A DNA stretch of 56,095 nt, taken from contig NZ_CASDOY010000009.1 in NCBI RefSeq assembly GCF_949282365.1, forward strand, positions 1 to 56,095, read 5' to 3'. The stretch is from an uncultured Desulfovibrio sp. GTDB taxonomy: Bacteria; Desulfobacterota; Desulfovibrionia; Desulfovibrionales; Desulfovibrionaceae. The notes under the pieces are model-generated. The model saw nothing but the letters and a program-made list of their open reading frames with translations, had not been told where the DNA came from and did not search any database. Below, in pieces: positions 32,733 to 42,088 of this stretch (position 1 is the stretch's first letter; each line of letters begins with the position of its first letter). The translations under genes and the position numbers were made by a program.

Positions 32733-32793
32733 GGCGGGAAGGAAAAGGGCGGCCCCGGCGGGAAGGAAAAAGGCGGCCCCGGCGGGAGCCGCC
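32733..32793 (-). terminator. 24-bp tandem repeat forming a maf terminator
   Basis: Two copies of a 24-bp unit (32733-32756 and 32757-32780; they differ at one base), then a partial unit. On the minus strand the stem GGCGGC/GCCGCC at about 32772-32793 is followed by five T, giving an intrinsic terminator 25 bp past the maf stop. The neighbouring repeat copy carries a shorter T-run and may be a decayed second terminator. Confidence 0.65.
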
Positions 32794-32817
32794 CGAAAAA
32801 CAAAACAGGTCAGGAGA

Positions 32818-33450
32818 TCAGCGCACGGGGCGCATCCAGCCCCCCGAGAGCAGCAGGTCCGCCAGGCGGCTCACGGGCAGGCCCACCACCGTGGACCAGG
32901 AGCCGTGCACGCCGGCCACCAGGAAGGCCCCCTGGCCCTGGATGGCATAGGCGCCGGCCTTGTCGGCGGGCTCGCCGCTGCGCACATAGGCTGCCAGCAC
33001 GTCGTCGGGCCAGGCGTGGAAGCGCACGGCGCTGGTATCGGCGAAGCCGGAGGCCGTGCCGTCGGGAAAGAGGCAGCAGACGCCGGTGATGACCTGATGT
33101 TCCCGCCCGGAAAGGCGGCGCAGCATGCGCAGGGCGTCGGCCGGGTCGGCGGGCTTGCCCAGGATGTCATGCCCCAGGGCCACCACGGTATCGGCGGCCA
33201 GGATCAGGCCGGCGCTGTCCGCGTCGGGACGGCCGGCCACGGCGCGGGCCTTGGCCGCGGCCGCGCGCAGGGCGTAGTCCGCGGGCGGTTCGCCGTTTTT
33301 GGGGCGCGGCTCCACGCCCGCGGGACGCACGACGGTATAGGGCAGGCCCCATTCGTCCATGAACTGGCGCCGCCGCGGCGAGGCCGAGGCCAGCACCAGC
33401 CGGATGCCGGGCCGCAGGACGAACAGGGGCGTGAGCGGGGCCTCGTTCAT
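32818..33450 (-). CDS. maf: Maf-family nucleotide pyrophosphatase
   Basis: A 210-residue house-cleaning enzyme that hydrolyses non-canonical or excess dNTPs (YhdE/Maf type). Signatures: LVLASASPRRRQFM, ILAADTVVALGHDILGKPAD (catalytic Asp) and SGEPADKAGAYAIQGQGAFLV. It is preceded by a phosphoesterase gene whose stop overlaps its ATG (33447-33450), so both are on one transcript. Full length. Confidence 0.93.
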   Translation of the reverse strand: MNEAPLTPLFVLRPGIRLVLASASPRRRQFMDEWGLPYTVVRPAGVEPRPKNGEPPADYALRAAAAKARAVAGRPDADSAGLILAADTVVALGHDILGKPADPADALRMLRRLSGREHQVITGVCCLFPDGTASGFADTSAVRFHAWPDDVLAAYVRSGEPADKAGAYAIQGQGAFLVAGVHGSWSTVVGLPVSRLADLLLSGGWMRPVR

Positions 33451-34031
33451 CGGTCCGCCTGATGGTGCGGCCAGTTCTGGCGGGGCCAGTGGCGCAGCAG
33501 TTCCCTGCCTTCCATGTCGTAGACGTGGAAGCAGCCGTCTTCATACAGGCCGTAGCTGCGGGGGGAACCGCCCTTGGGCAGGCTGAGGGAGCCGGGGTTC
33601 CAGAAGTGCAGGCCGTCCAGGCTTTCGCCGCGCGGGATGTGGGTATGGCCGCGCAGGATGACCGTGCCCGGGGCAAAGCCCGGCAGGGGCGGGTTTTCCG
33701 GCAGACGGTGGCCGTGGCTGGCATAGATGTGCAGGGCGTCGGCCTGGATCCAGGCGTTTTCCGAAACGGCGAAGGGCATGAGCATGACGTCCACTTCGGC
33801 GTCACAGTTGCCGCGCACGGCCGTGACCGGGCAGGGGAGATGGTTCAGGCGGTCCAGGCCGTCCAGGACGGAGCGGGTGTCGTAGCCGCCGGGCAGGGGG
33901 TTGCGGGGACCGTGGTAGACCAGGTCGCCCAGCAGCACCAGCATGTCGGGTTCGAGCCTGTCGGCGGTGTCGCAGAGGAAGCGCAGGCTGTCCAGCGAGC
34001 CGTGCAGATCGGAGGCGATGAGCAGACGCAT
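33447..34031 (-). CDS. YfcE-like metallophosphoesterase
   Basis: A 194-residue calcineurin-like phosphodiesterase. All metal-site motifs are present: SDLHG (7-11), LLGDLVYHG, VRGNCDAEV, SHGHRL and LRGHTHIP. Closely similar enzymes (YfcE) hydrolyse phosphodiesters with manganese; the natural substrate is unknown. It lies between a Trm112-like gene (three bases upstream) and maf (4-bp overlap). Confidence 0.88.
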   Translation of the reverse strand: MRLLIASDLHGSLDSLRFLCDTADRLEPDMLVLLGDLVYHGPRNPLPGGYDTRSVLDGLDRLNHLPCPVTAVRGNCDAEVDVMLMPFAVSENAWIQADALHIYASHGHRLPENPPLPGFAPGTVILRGHTHIPRGESLDGLHFWNPGSLSLPKGGSPRSYGLYEDGCFHVYDMEGRELLRHWPRQNWPHHQADR

Positions 34032-34034
34032 GGA

Positions 34035-34238
34035 TTAGCCCTTGTGTTCCTCATCCCAGCGGGCGCGCTCCACGGCGGCGTCCGTCAGCATGATGGGGAT
34101 ATCGTCACGCACGGGGTAGACCACGTTGCAGGCCGGGCAGGCCAGGCCCTCGGGCCGTTTGGCATCCGGCAGGGGCTCAAGGGTGCCCATGCAGCGGGGG
34201 CAGGCCAGAATCTCTAGCAATTCCTGGGTATTCATCAT
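34035..34238 (-). CDS. Trm112-like zinc-ribbon protein (UPF0434)
   Basis: A 67-residue protein with two Cys pairs (ACPRCMG and ACPACNVVYPV) and the family end VRDDIPIMLTDAA. It matches the bacterial Trm112/YcaR family, whose eukaryotic relatives activate methyltransferases. AAGGACACACC precedes the first of two adjacent ATGs at 34238. It opens an operon with the phosphoesterase and maf genes. Confidence 0.88.
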   Translation of the reverse strand: MMNTQELLEILACPRCMGTLEPLPDAKRPEGLACPACNVVYPVRDDIPIMLTDAAVERARWDEEHKG

Positions 34239-34456
34239 GGTGTGTCCTTGTCTTGGGGGAGGGGGCTCCTCTGTGATGGAGGGCGACAGCATAGCTTTTT
34301 GCCGTTCGCTCTTCAAGAAAAAGCTCCCGCGGGGCCTGCGCGAAAGCGTGACCTGCGCGGACCGCCTTCCCTGGACCGGGCCGGGCGCGGCTTGCTTTTT
34401 TTCCATAAAGTCGTAGTTTACTTGAAAAGAAAAAGATAACTGTCAGGGAAGAAAGC

Positions 34457-35317
34457 ATGCAATTCATTGATTTACATACGCATTCACAGGCTTCCGACGG
34501 TACGGACAGCCCCGCCCAGCTGGTGCGCAACGCGCACGAGAAAGGTCTGGCGGCTGTGGCCATGACCGACCATGACACGGTCTCCGGCCTGGACGAAGGC
34601 GAAGCCACGGCCAGGGAGCTGGGGCTGGAGTTCGTCCGTGGATGCGAGCTGTCCACCAGCACGGAGCTGGGCGAGATGCATGTGCTCGGCCTGTGGCTGC
34701 CCCGGCAGCTGGACCCCCTGCTGGAAAAGCTGGTCTATCTGCGCGGCAAGCGCAGTGAGCGCAATGTGCGCATCGTGGAAAAACTGCAGGGCCTGGGCGT
34801 GGAGATCACCCTGGACGAGGTCCTGCGTCTGGCCCGCGGCGAAAGCGTGGGCCGTCCGCACATCGCCGCCGTGCTGGTGCGCAAGGGCTATGTGCACGAT
34901 GTCAGCGAGGCCTTCCGGGAATACCTGGGCTATTACGGCCGCGCCTACCTGCCCAAGGAAGTGCTGCGGCCCGAAGAGGCCGTGAGCGTCCTGTCCTCGC
35001 TGGGGGCCACGGTCTGCCTGGCCCATCCCCTGCTGCAGAAGCTGCCCGAGGGCTGGCTGGAAGCCTTCATCGAGCGCCTGCTGCCCTGCGGGCTGACGGC
35101 CATCGAAGCCTACCACAGCGAGCATACCCAGGCGGACTCCCGGCGCTGTCTGGAGCTGGCCCGCCATTACGGCCTGACCATCAGCGGCGGTTCGGACTAT
35201 CACGGCACCAACAAGCCGCGCATCCGTCTGGGCACGGGCTACGGCTCCCTGCGCGTGCCCTACAGCGTGCTGGAAGGCCTGCGCGAGATGCGCGCCCGGC
35301 GCGGCCTGCCCTGTTAG
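34457..35317 (+). CDS. PHP-domain phosphoesterase (RNase AM/TrpH-like)
   Basis: A 286-residue PHP enzyme. Metal-binding motifs: DLHTHSQASDGT (5-16), MTDHDT, RGCELST, GRPHIA, CLAHPLL, AYHSEH and SGGSDYHG. This order matches the 3',5'-nucleoside bisphosphate phosphatase / RNase AM (YciV/TrpH) group, which trims 5' ends of RNAs and removes pAp. GGGAAG precedes ATG 34457. It diverges from the Trm112 gene across a 218-bp region that is AT-rich near this start. Confidence 0.88.
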   Translation: MQFIDLHTHSQASDGTDSPAQLVRNAHEKGLAAVAMTDHDTVSGLDEGEATARELGLEFVRGCELSTSTELGEMHVLGLWLPRQLDPLLEKLVYLRGKRSERNVRIVEKLQGLGVEITLDEVLRLARGESVGRPHIAAVLVRKGYVHDVSEAFREYLGYYGRAYLPKEVLRPEEAVSVLSSLGATVCLAHPLLQKLPEGWLEAFIERLLPCGLTAIEAYHSEHTQADSRRCLELARHYGLTISGGSDYHGTNKPRIRLGTGYGSLRVPYSVLEGLREMRARRGLPC

Positions 35318-35483
35318 GACCTGTTCCCCCCCGCCCCTTCCCAGGGGCGTTTTTTTTTTGCAGCATGCGGCGCGGCGGCGAGAGAGCGGGCCCCGGCGTC
35401 ACAGGCGCGGCCTTTTGCCCGTCAGCCGTCCGCTGTCCCCCAGGCGCGCCGGCCACGGCCGCCCGCGCAGGCAGCGTTGCCGC

Positions 35484-35521
35484 AAAAAAAGCGGGACCCT
35501 CGCACGAGGGTCCCGCTTTTG
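35484..35521. terminator. Bidirectional terminator between PHP gene and secA
   Basis: A 10-bp or longer perfect stem GCGGGACCCT/AGGGTCCCGC with loop CGCACG (35491-35516). Seven A precede it, giving a T-run for the minus-strand secA transcript, and four T follow it for the plus strand. Confidence 0.92.
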
Positions 35522-35543
35522 GCGTTCAGGCAGGGGGCAGGGC

Positions 35544-38138
<2,595 letters not shown>

Positions 38139-38831
38139 GCGTTCTCCTCGTTTGGGCGATGGGTCCGCCGCAGGGCGGGCGCGGCCGCGTGCAGGGGAAA
38201 AGCCGGAAAGGCCATGCGGGAAAAGGCCCGGGGCCGGGCCGCCGGGCGTCGTCAACGGTCGCGCATGCCGTAGAAGTAAGGTCAAAACGCGGCGTTGGCA
38301 ATGCGCCGGGGCGGAAAAATACGCCCGCCGGTCCCGGGCGCAGGGGGAAACGCGGGCCGGAGGGGCAGCGGGGACGCAGCCGGAAAGGGGGCCGCCGGGG
38401 GGCTGTACGGGGGGCGGACGGCCTGCGGGCGATGCAGGGCAGGATCCCGCGCAGGCCGCTGCCGGCTTTCCCGCACAGGTGCGGGCGGCGTTGACATCAG
38501 GAAGGCAGGCAGGGGATGCCGTGGGCTCCCCGCACGGCTGCGGTGGCTGCCACGAAGCTGCGGAAGCGACACGAGCGCGGCGGACCGTCCGACAGGGGAG
38601 CGGGCGCGGGACGTGTCCGTCACGTCATGAGGTGTCGCGGGCAGCAGCAGGGCGCGACCGGATGGCGGCCCGCCGGGCCGTGCCCGTTGCGACGGAGGAA
38701 GCTACGGGCATCGACAGCAACGCGCGACCGGATGGCGGCCGCAGGCCGTACCTGTTGGGCCGCAGGCCTTGCAGGCATCGGCAGCAGCGCAAGGGGCTGC
38801 CTCCCCCTCACCACAAAACGTCGTCCTGAGA
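38139..38831. other. Gene-free gap between secA and moaE
   Basis: A 693-bp GC-rich region without a credible gene. It holds a second array of the dispersed 69-bp repeat (38654-38790). The secA promoter should lie at its left end. Confidence 0.65.
38654..38790. repeat. Second array of the dispersed 69/70-bp repeat
   Basis: One good unit (38654-38723, period 70) and one diverged unit (38724-38790). It shares long identical blocks with the prophage array at 745-915, including the TGCCCGT...ACGGGCA arms and purine-rich loop. In the diverged unit the arms have changed (CCTGTTGGGCC, then CAGGCATCGG), but a hairpin near the start remains. Confidence 0.85.
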
Positions 38832-39200
38832 CTAGGCCACGGGACCGTGTTCCTGCTTGATGACGGCTTCGGACTTGATGCGGTCCAGCAGCTCGGCGAA
38901 GGTGGCCTTGACGTTTTCGCGGATGTCCCCGGCCACCACCAGCAGGAGCAGATCGTCGCCGGGCTGCAGTTCGCCTTCGCTGGCCTGGGCCACGATGGCG
39001 AAGATGCCGGGGCGCTGTTCCATCTCGCGGCAGATGGCCGCCATTTTTTCCGTATCATGGCTGACGGTGACGGAGCTGACCGGGGCGTGGTCCTTGCGCG
39101 ACCAGCCGCGCACCACGCCATTGTGCACCAGCATCATGCCCACGTTGTCGCTGAAGCCCGGGCGGGCCTTGAGTTCCTGCAAAACCTTGTTGACGTCCAT
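38832..39200 (-). CDS. moaE: MoaE-like molybdopterin synthase catalytic subunit
   Basis: A 122-residue protein. The region VRGWSRKDHAPVSSVTVSHDTEKMAAICREM, followed by IVAQASEGELQPGDDLLLLVVAG and ending LLDRIKSEAVIKQEH, follows the MoaE fold. The two C-terminal lysines align with the catalytic lysines of E. coli MoaE (Lys119, Lys126); the usual Trp before the second is Ile. It is short and divergent. Molybdopterin synthase inserts the dithiolene sulfurs of the cofactor needed by formate dehydrogenases. ATG 39200 has AAGGAGT upstream. No moaD lies nearby. Confidence 0.65.
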   Translation of the reverse strand: MDVNKVLQELKARPGFSDNVGMMLVHNGVVRGWSRKDHAPVSSVTVSHDTEKMAAICREMEQRPGIFAIVAQASEGELQPGDDLLLLVVAGDIRENVKATFAELLDRIKSEAVIKQEHGPVA

Positions 39201-39349
39201 GCTGACTCCTTTGTCTGCGCCGCCGGATGCGCCCGGCGCGTTCGCCACTATACACGGGCCGGGCATGCGGATAAAGGCCATGTGCGGCATCGACGGCCGT
39301 GCAGGCCCGGAAACGGGGCCTGCTCCCCGGGATTTTCTTTTATAACCTA

Positions 39350-39422
39350 TGAAAATAACAGGGAAATAAAAAAATATTACTTATTTTCAAACTAGGTATT
39401 GATTTTTCAAATGAGAATCATT
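39350..39422. promoter_or_regulatory. AT-rich promoter region with Fur-like palindrome
   Basis: A perfect palindrome AATGA-GAA-TCATT (39410-39422) resembles the classical Fur box. Further upstream lie TGAAAATAA (39350-39358) and its inverse TTATTTTCA (39381-39389), similar to the Fur half-sites I recall for Desulfovibrio. All precede the DVU0772-family gene, and the palindrome is placed where it would overlap the transcription start. Confidence 0.55.
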
Positions 39423-39451
39423 ACTATCCAGAAAACGACATGGAGGAGTAT

Positions 39452-39796
39452 ATGAACCACCTGCAAGATTATGCTCTGTACGATATATCCTGGAACCTGA
39501 GCCCTGAACACGCCGTGACCATGTACCTGGAATGGGGCAACAACGACTGGCACTCCGAATACCCGCCCGTGCGCTCCAAGGAAGACGTCTCCCACTACTT
39601 CGTGGTGGACAGCTGGGGCAAGGAGCCCGTCATCCGCCTGGTACGCCGCAATTCCGAAAGCGCCGAGGATCTGTTCAGCATGCCGCTGCCCCATCACCTG
39701 CTGCCCGAGTACGAGTCTGTGCACGGCAAGTGGCGCGGCATCAGCGAACCCACCCCCGCCATCAAGAGCTGGCTGCGCCACGAGCTGGGCCAGTAA
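39452..39796 (+). CDS. DVU0772-family protein
   Basis: A 114-residue soluble protein that matches, from memory, the conserved Desulfovibrio family typified by DVU0772. Shared-looking stretches are LYDISWNLSPEHAVTMYLEWGNN, YPPVRSKED, YFVVDSW and VRRNSESAE. The function is unknown. GGAGGAG lies just before ATG 39452, so that start is chosen over the in-frame ATG at 39440, which overlaps the ribosome site. The AT-rich promoter with a Fur-like palindrome suggests iron-responsive control. It seems to be a single-gene transcript. Confidence 0.82.
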   Translation: MNHLQDYALYDISWNLSPEHAVTMYLEWGNNDWHSEYPPVRSKEDVSHYFVVDSWGKEPVIRLVRRNSESAEDLFSMPLPHHLLPEYESVHGKWRGISEPTPAIKSWLRHELGQ

Positions 39797-40339
39797 GCAG
39801 ATATTTCCGGCCTGCGGATCCTCCTTCTTCATTCCCTCCTCACACCCATAAACCTCCACACCAAACGCACCAGACAGGGGCCCCGGCAACGGGGCCCCGC
39901 GTCGTTTCGCGTTCCGCCGCCATGTCACTGGTATGGCGGCGCTGTCCCGGCGCAGGCCCGGCCCGGCTCGCCGGCCAGGGGCATCCGGGCAGGCGTCCTC
40001 CCTGTCGCCGTTGCGGCGCGGGGTTCGCCCCTTTCTCGTCATCGAAACGATCCGCCGTCCTCACGGCCGCGGGTACGGCTGCCCCGTCCGGGAGCATGCC
40101 CGGCCCCGGGATGACGTGATGCTGCCCTGCGCCTGCTGCCCTGCGCCATCTGCCCGGCACGCGGGGCGGCGCGTCCTCCGCGCCGGTGTCCTGCATCGTG
40201 CCGTTCCCGCTCCCTCCGCCGGCTCTTTCCCGGTCGCTGCCCGTCTCCTTTCCCGTCGTGTGTCCGTCTTTTTCGCGGCTCTTGTCCGCCCCGGGCTTTT
40301 TGCCGTACCGCCTCCGCCGGGCATGCCGGGCCCCGGGAC
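39797..40339. other. Gene-free gap with GC hairpin
   Basis: Most of this ~540-bp gap is GC-rich without genes. A perfect hairpin GGGGCCCCG-GCAA-CGGGGCCCC at about 39879-39900 probably ends the DVU0772-family transcript, although its T-run is weak. Confidence 0.55.
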
Positions 40340-40370
40340 AAAAAAAGCCGGTGCCTCCCGGGCACCGGCT
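40340..40370 (-). terminator. Rho-independent terminator of the cpoB operon
   Basis: Stem GCCGGTGCC/GGCACCGGC (40347-40369) with a short loop, followed on the minus strand by seven T. It lies 27 bp past the cpoB stop. Confidence 0.9.
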
Positions 40371-40396
40371 CTCGTCGTATCCGTCAGGCGCGCGCC

Positions 40397-41371
40397 TTAC
40401 TTGTTGGTCTTGAGGAAGTTCTTGGCGCGGGCGGCTTCGGGCGAATTGGGGTACTTCTTGATGAGCTCGTTCATGCGCGCTCTGGCGGCGGCCTTCTGGT
40501 TCATCTTGCTGAAGCAGATGCCCTGCTTCAGGTACGCGCCCGGAGCGCGGGAGCTCTTGGCAAACTTGGTGATGACCGTGTCATAGGCCAGGGCGGCGTC
40601 CGGGAACTGGTTGCGCTGGAAGTAGCATTCGGCCAGATAGTACTGGGCGTCGGGGGCCATGCTGTGCGTGGGATAGTTCTTCATGAAGTCGGCGAAGGAG
40701 CGCTGGGCCTCGTCATATTTGCGGGCCGTGAAGGCATTGAGGCCGGCGTCATAGAGCGCCAGCGAAAGGTCCTTCTGCACGGCGGGCTTGGCTTCGGGCT
40801 TGGGGCTGGGCTGGCCCCAGGTGCTGCCGGCATCCGCGGCGGGAGCGGCGGGGGCAGCGTAGGTCCCGTCGGCAGCGGCGTTGGCGGCCATGGCACCGGC
40901 CACAGCGCCCGCACCGGCGGCAGCGGCGGGCGCGGCGTAGGGATTGCCCTGCGGCTGGAACAGGGGCGCATTGGCCTGGGGCGCGGCAGCGGGGGCCACG
41001 GCAGGGGCGCTGCCGGCGGCGGGCATGGGATCGCCCAGGTTGAGGTTGAGGGCCATGCTGGTCTCCACCTGGCGCAGGGCGGCGTCATGGGCGCGCACGC
41101 GGTCGGCCAGGGCGGCCGCGCCGCCCACGTTCTTGAGGTCGTCCACCAGGCCCTTGAGGGTGTTCAGTTCCTGACGCATGGCCTGCACCTGGTTCCAGAC
41201 TTCGGCCTGGGCGGGCTGCATCTGGCGCAGCATGGTGTCGTGCTCCTGCACGCGCTGTTCGAGGTACATGCTGTCATTGGCGGCGCTGCCGCCGCTCTGA
41301 CCCACGCAAGCGCCCAGCATGGCGGTGGCGCAGATCAGCCCGCACAGAGGAAGGAGACGTTTGCCGTTCAT
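40397..41371 (-). CDS. cpoB: Tol-Pal accessory lipoprotein CpoB (YbgF)
   Basis: A 324-residue lipoprotein. The signal ends at a lipobox LGAC (CATAMLGACVG, Cys about 22). A coiled coil follows (about 35-100), then a long Ala/Pro/Gly linker (about 120-210), then TPR repeats (about 215-324: DAGLNAFTARKYDEAQRSFADFMKNYP and two more). This is the CpoB/YbgF layout, in which the TPRs bind TolA or PBP1B. Usual CpoB is exported without a lipid anchor, so the lipobox is a variation. No tol-pal genes are adjacent. MNGKRLL at 41371 is the preferred start. Confidence 0.8.
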   Translation of the reverse strand: MNGKRLLPLCGLICATAMLGACVGQSGGSAANDSMYLEQRVQEHDTMLRQMQPAQAEVWNQVQAMRQELNTLKGLVDDLKNVGGAAALADRVRAHDAALRQVETSMALNLNLGDPMPAAGSAPAVAPAAAPQANAPLFQPQGNPYAAPAAAAGAGAVAGAMAANAAADGTYAAPAAPAADAGSTWGQPSPKPEAKPAVQKDLSLALYDAGLNAFTARKYDEAQRSFADFMKNYPTHSMAPDAQYYLAECYFQRNQFPDAALAYDTVITKFAKSSRAPGAYLKQGICFSKMNQKAAARARMNELIKKYPNSPEAARAKNFLKTNK

Positions 41372-41390
41372 AGAGTCGTGTTCTCCCGTG

Positions 41391-41591
41391 TTAGATTTTT
41401 TCACCGGCATGTCTGCGGCCGACGAAAATGTAGATCAATCCCCCCAGCACCGGCAGGAAAACTGCCACGAGCAGCCAGGTGACCTTTTGCTGGAAGGAGG
41501 AAAAGCGATGGTTCCAGATATGCCAGATGCTCCAGAAGTTGGGCAGGATGGGGATCAGGGCCACCAGGACGTGCCACCAGGCAAAGGTCAT
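41391..41591 (-). CDS. Small membrane protein with PLDc_N-type domain
   Basis: A 66-residue protein with two membrane helices (about 4-24 and 38-58). The second half WLLVAVFLPVLGGLIYIFVGRR is the signature of the PLDc_N domain, otherwise found at the N-terminus of cardiolipin synthases. Here it stands alone. Its ATG overlaps the lspA stop (ATGA). The role is unknown. Confidence 0.75.
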   Translation of the reverse strand: MTFAWWHVLVALIPILPNFWSIWHIWNHRFSSFQQKVTWLLVAVFLPVLGGLIYIFVGRRHAGEKI

Positions 41592-42088
41592 GCGTTTTTC
41601 TCCTTGCTCTTTTTGGGCGTTTCCGGGGTGCGCCAGATGACGATGCAGGCCAGGAAGGCGCCGATGCAGATGGCCATGTCCGCCACGTTGAAGGCGGGCC
41701 AGTGCCACTGGCCCACATAGACATCCACGAAGTCGATGACCGCGCGGAAGCGGATGCGGTCCACCAGGTTGCCCACTGCGCCCCCCAGCACCAGCCCCAG
41801 CCCGGCACTGAGCCAGGCATTGAAGCGGGAGCTGCGCAGCAGGGCCACGATGGCCACGGCGGCCACCACGGTCGCGCCCAGGAACAGCCAGAACTGCCAC
41901 TGGATGTCGGACCGGTTCAAAAAGCCGAAGGCCGCGCCCCGGTTGTGGACCAGCACCAGATCCAGCAGGCCGGGGATGACCGTCACGGGCTGCAGGGGAT
42001 CGATGGCGGCCACGGCCCAGAACTTGGTCAGCTGGTCCAGGACCAGCGCCAGCAGGCCGCAGCCGCCCAGGATACCGTATCTACGCAT
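41588..42088 (-). CDS. lspA: Lipoprotein signal peptidase (signal peptidase II)
   Basis: A 166-residue, four-helix inner-membrane aspartic protease that removes the signal peptide of prolipoproteins. Signatures: LDQLTKFWAV, VHNRGAAFGFLN, GLVLGGAVGNLVDRIRFRAVIDFVDVYVG (first catalytic Asp) and FNVADMAICIG (second catalytic Asp). It starts eight bases inside the ileS 3' end, the common ileS-lspA arrangement. Confidence 0.94.
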   Translation of the reverse strand: MRRYGILGGCGLLALVLDQLTKFWAVAAIDPLQPVTVIPGLLDLVLVHNRGAAFGFLNRSDIQWQFWLFLGATVVAAVAIVALLRSSRFNAWLSAGLGLVLGGAVGNLVDRIRFRAVIDFVDVYVGQWHWPAFNVADMAICIGAFLACIVIWRTPETPKKSKEKNA

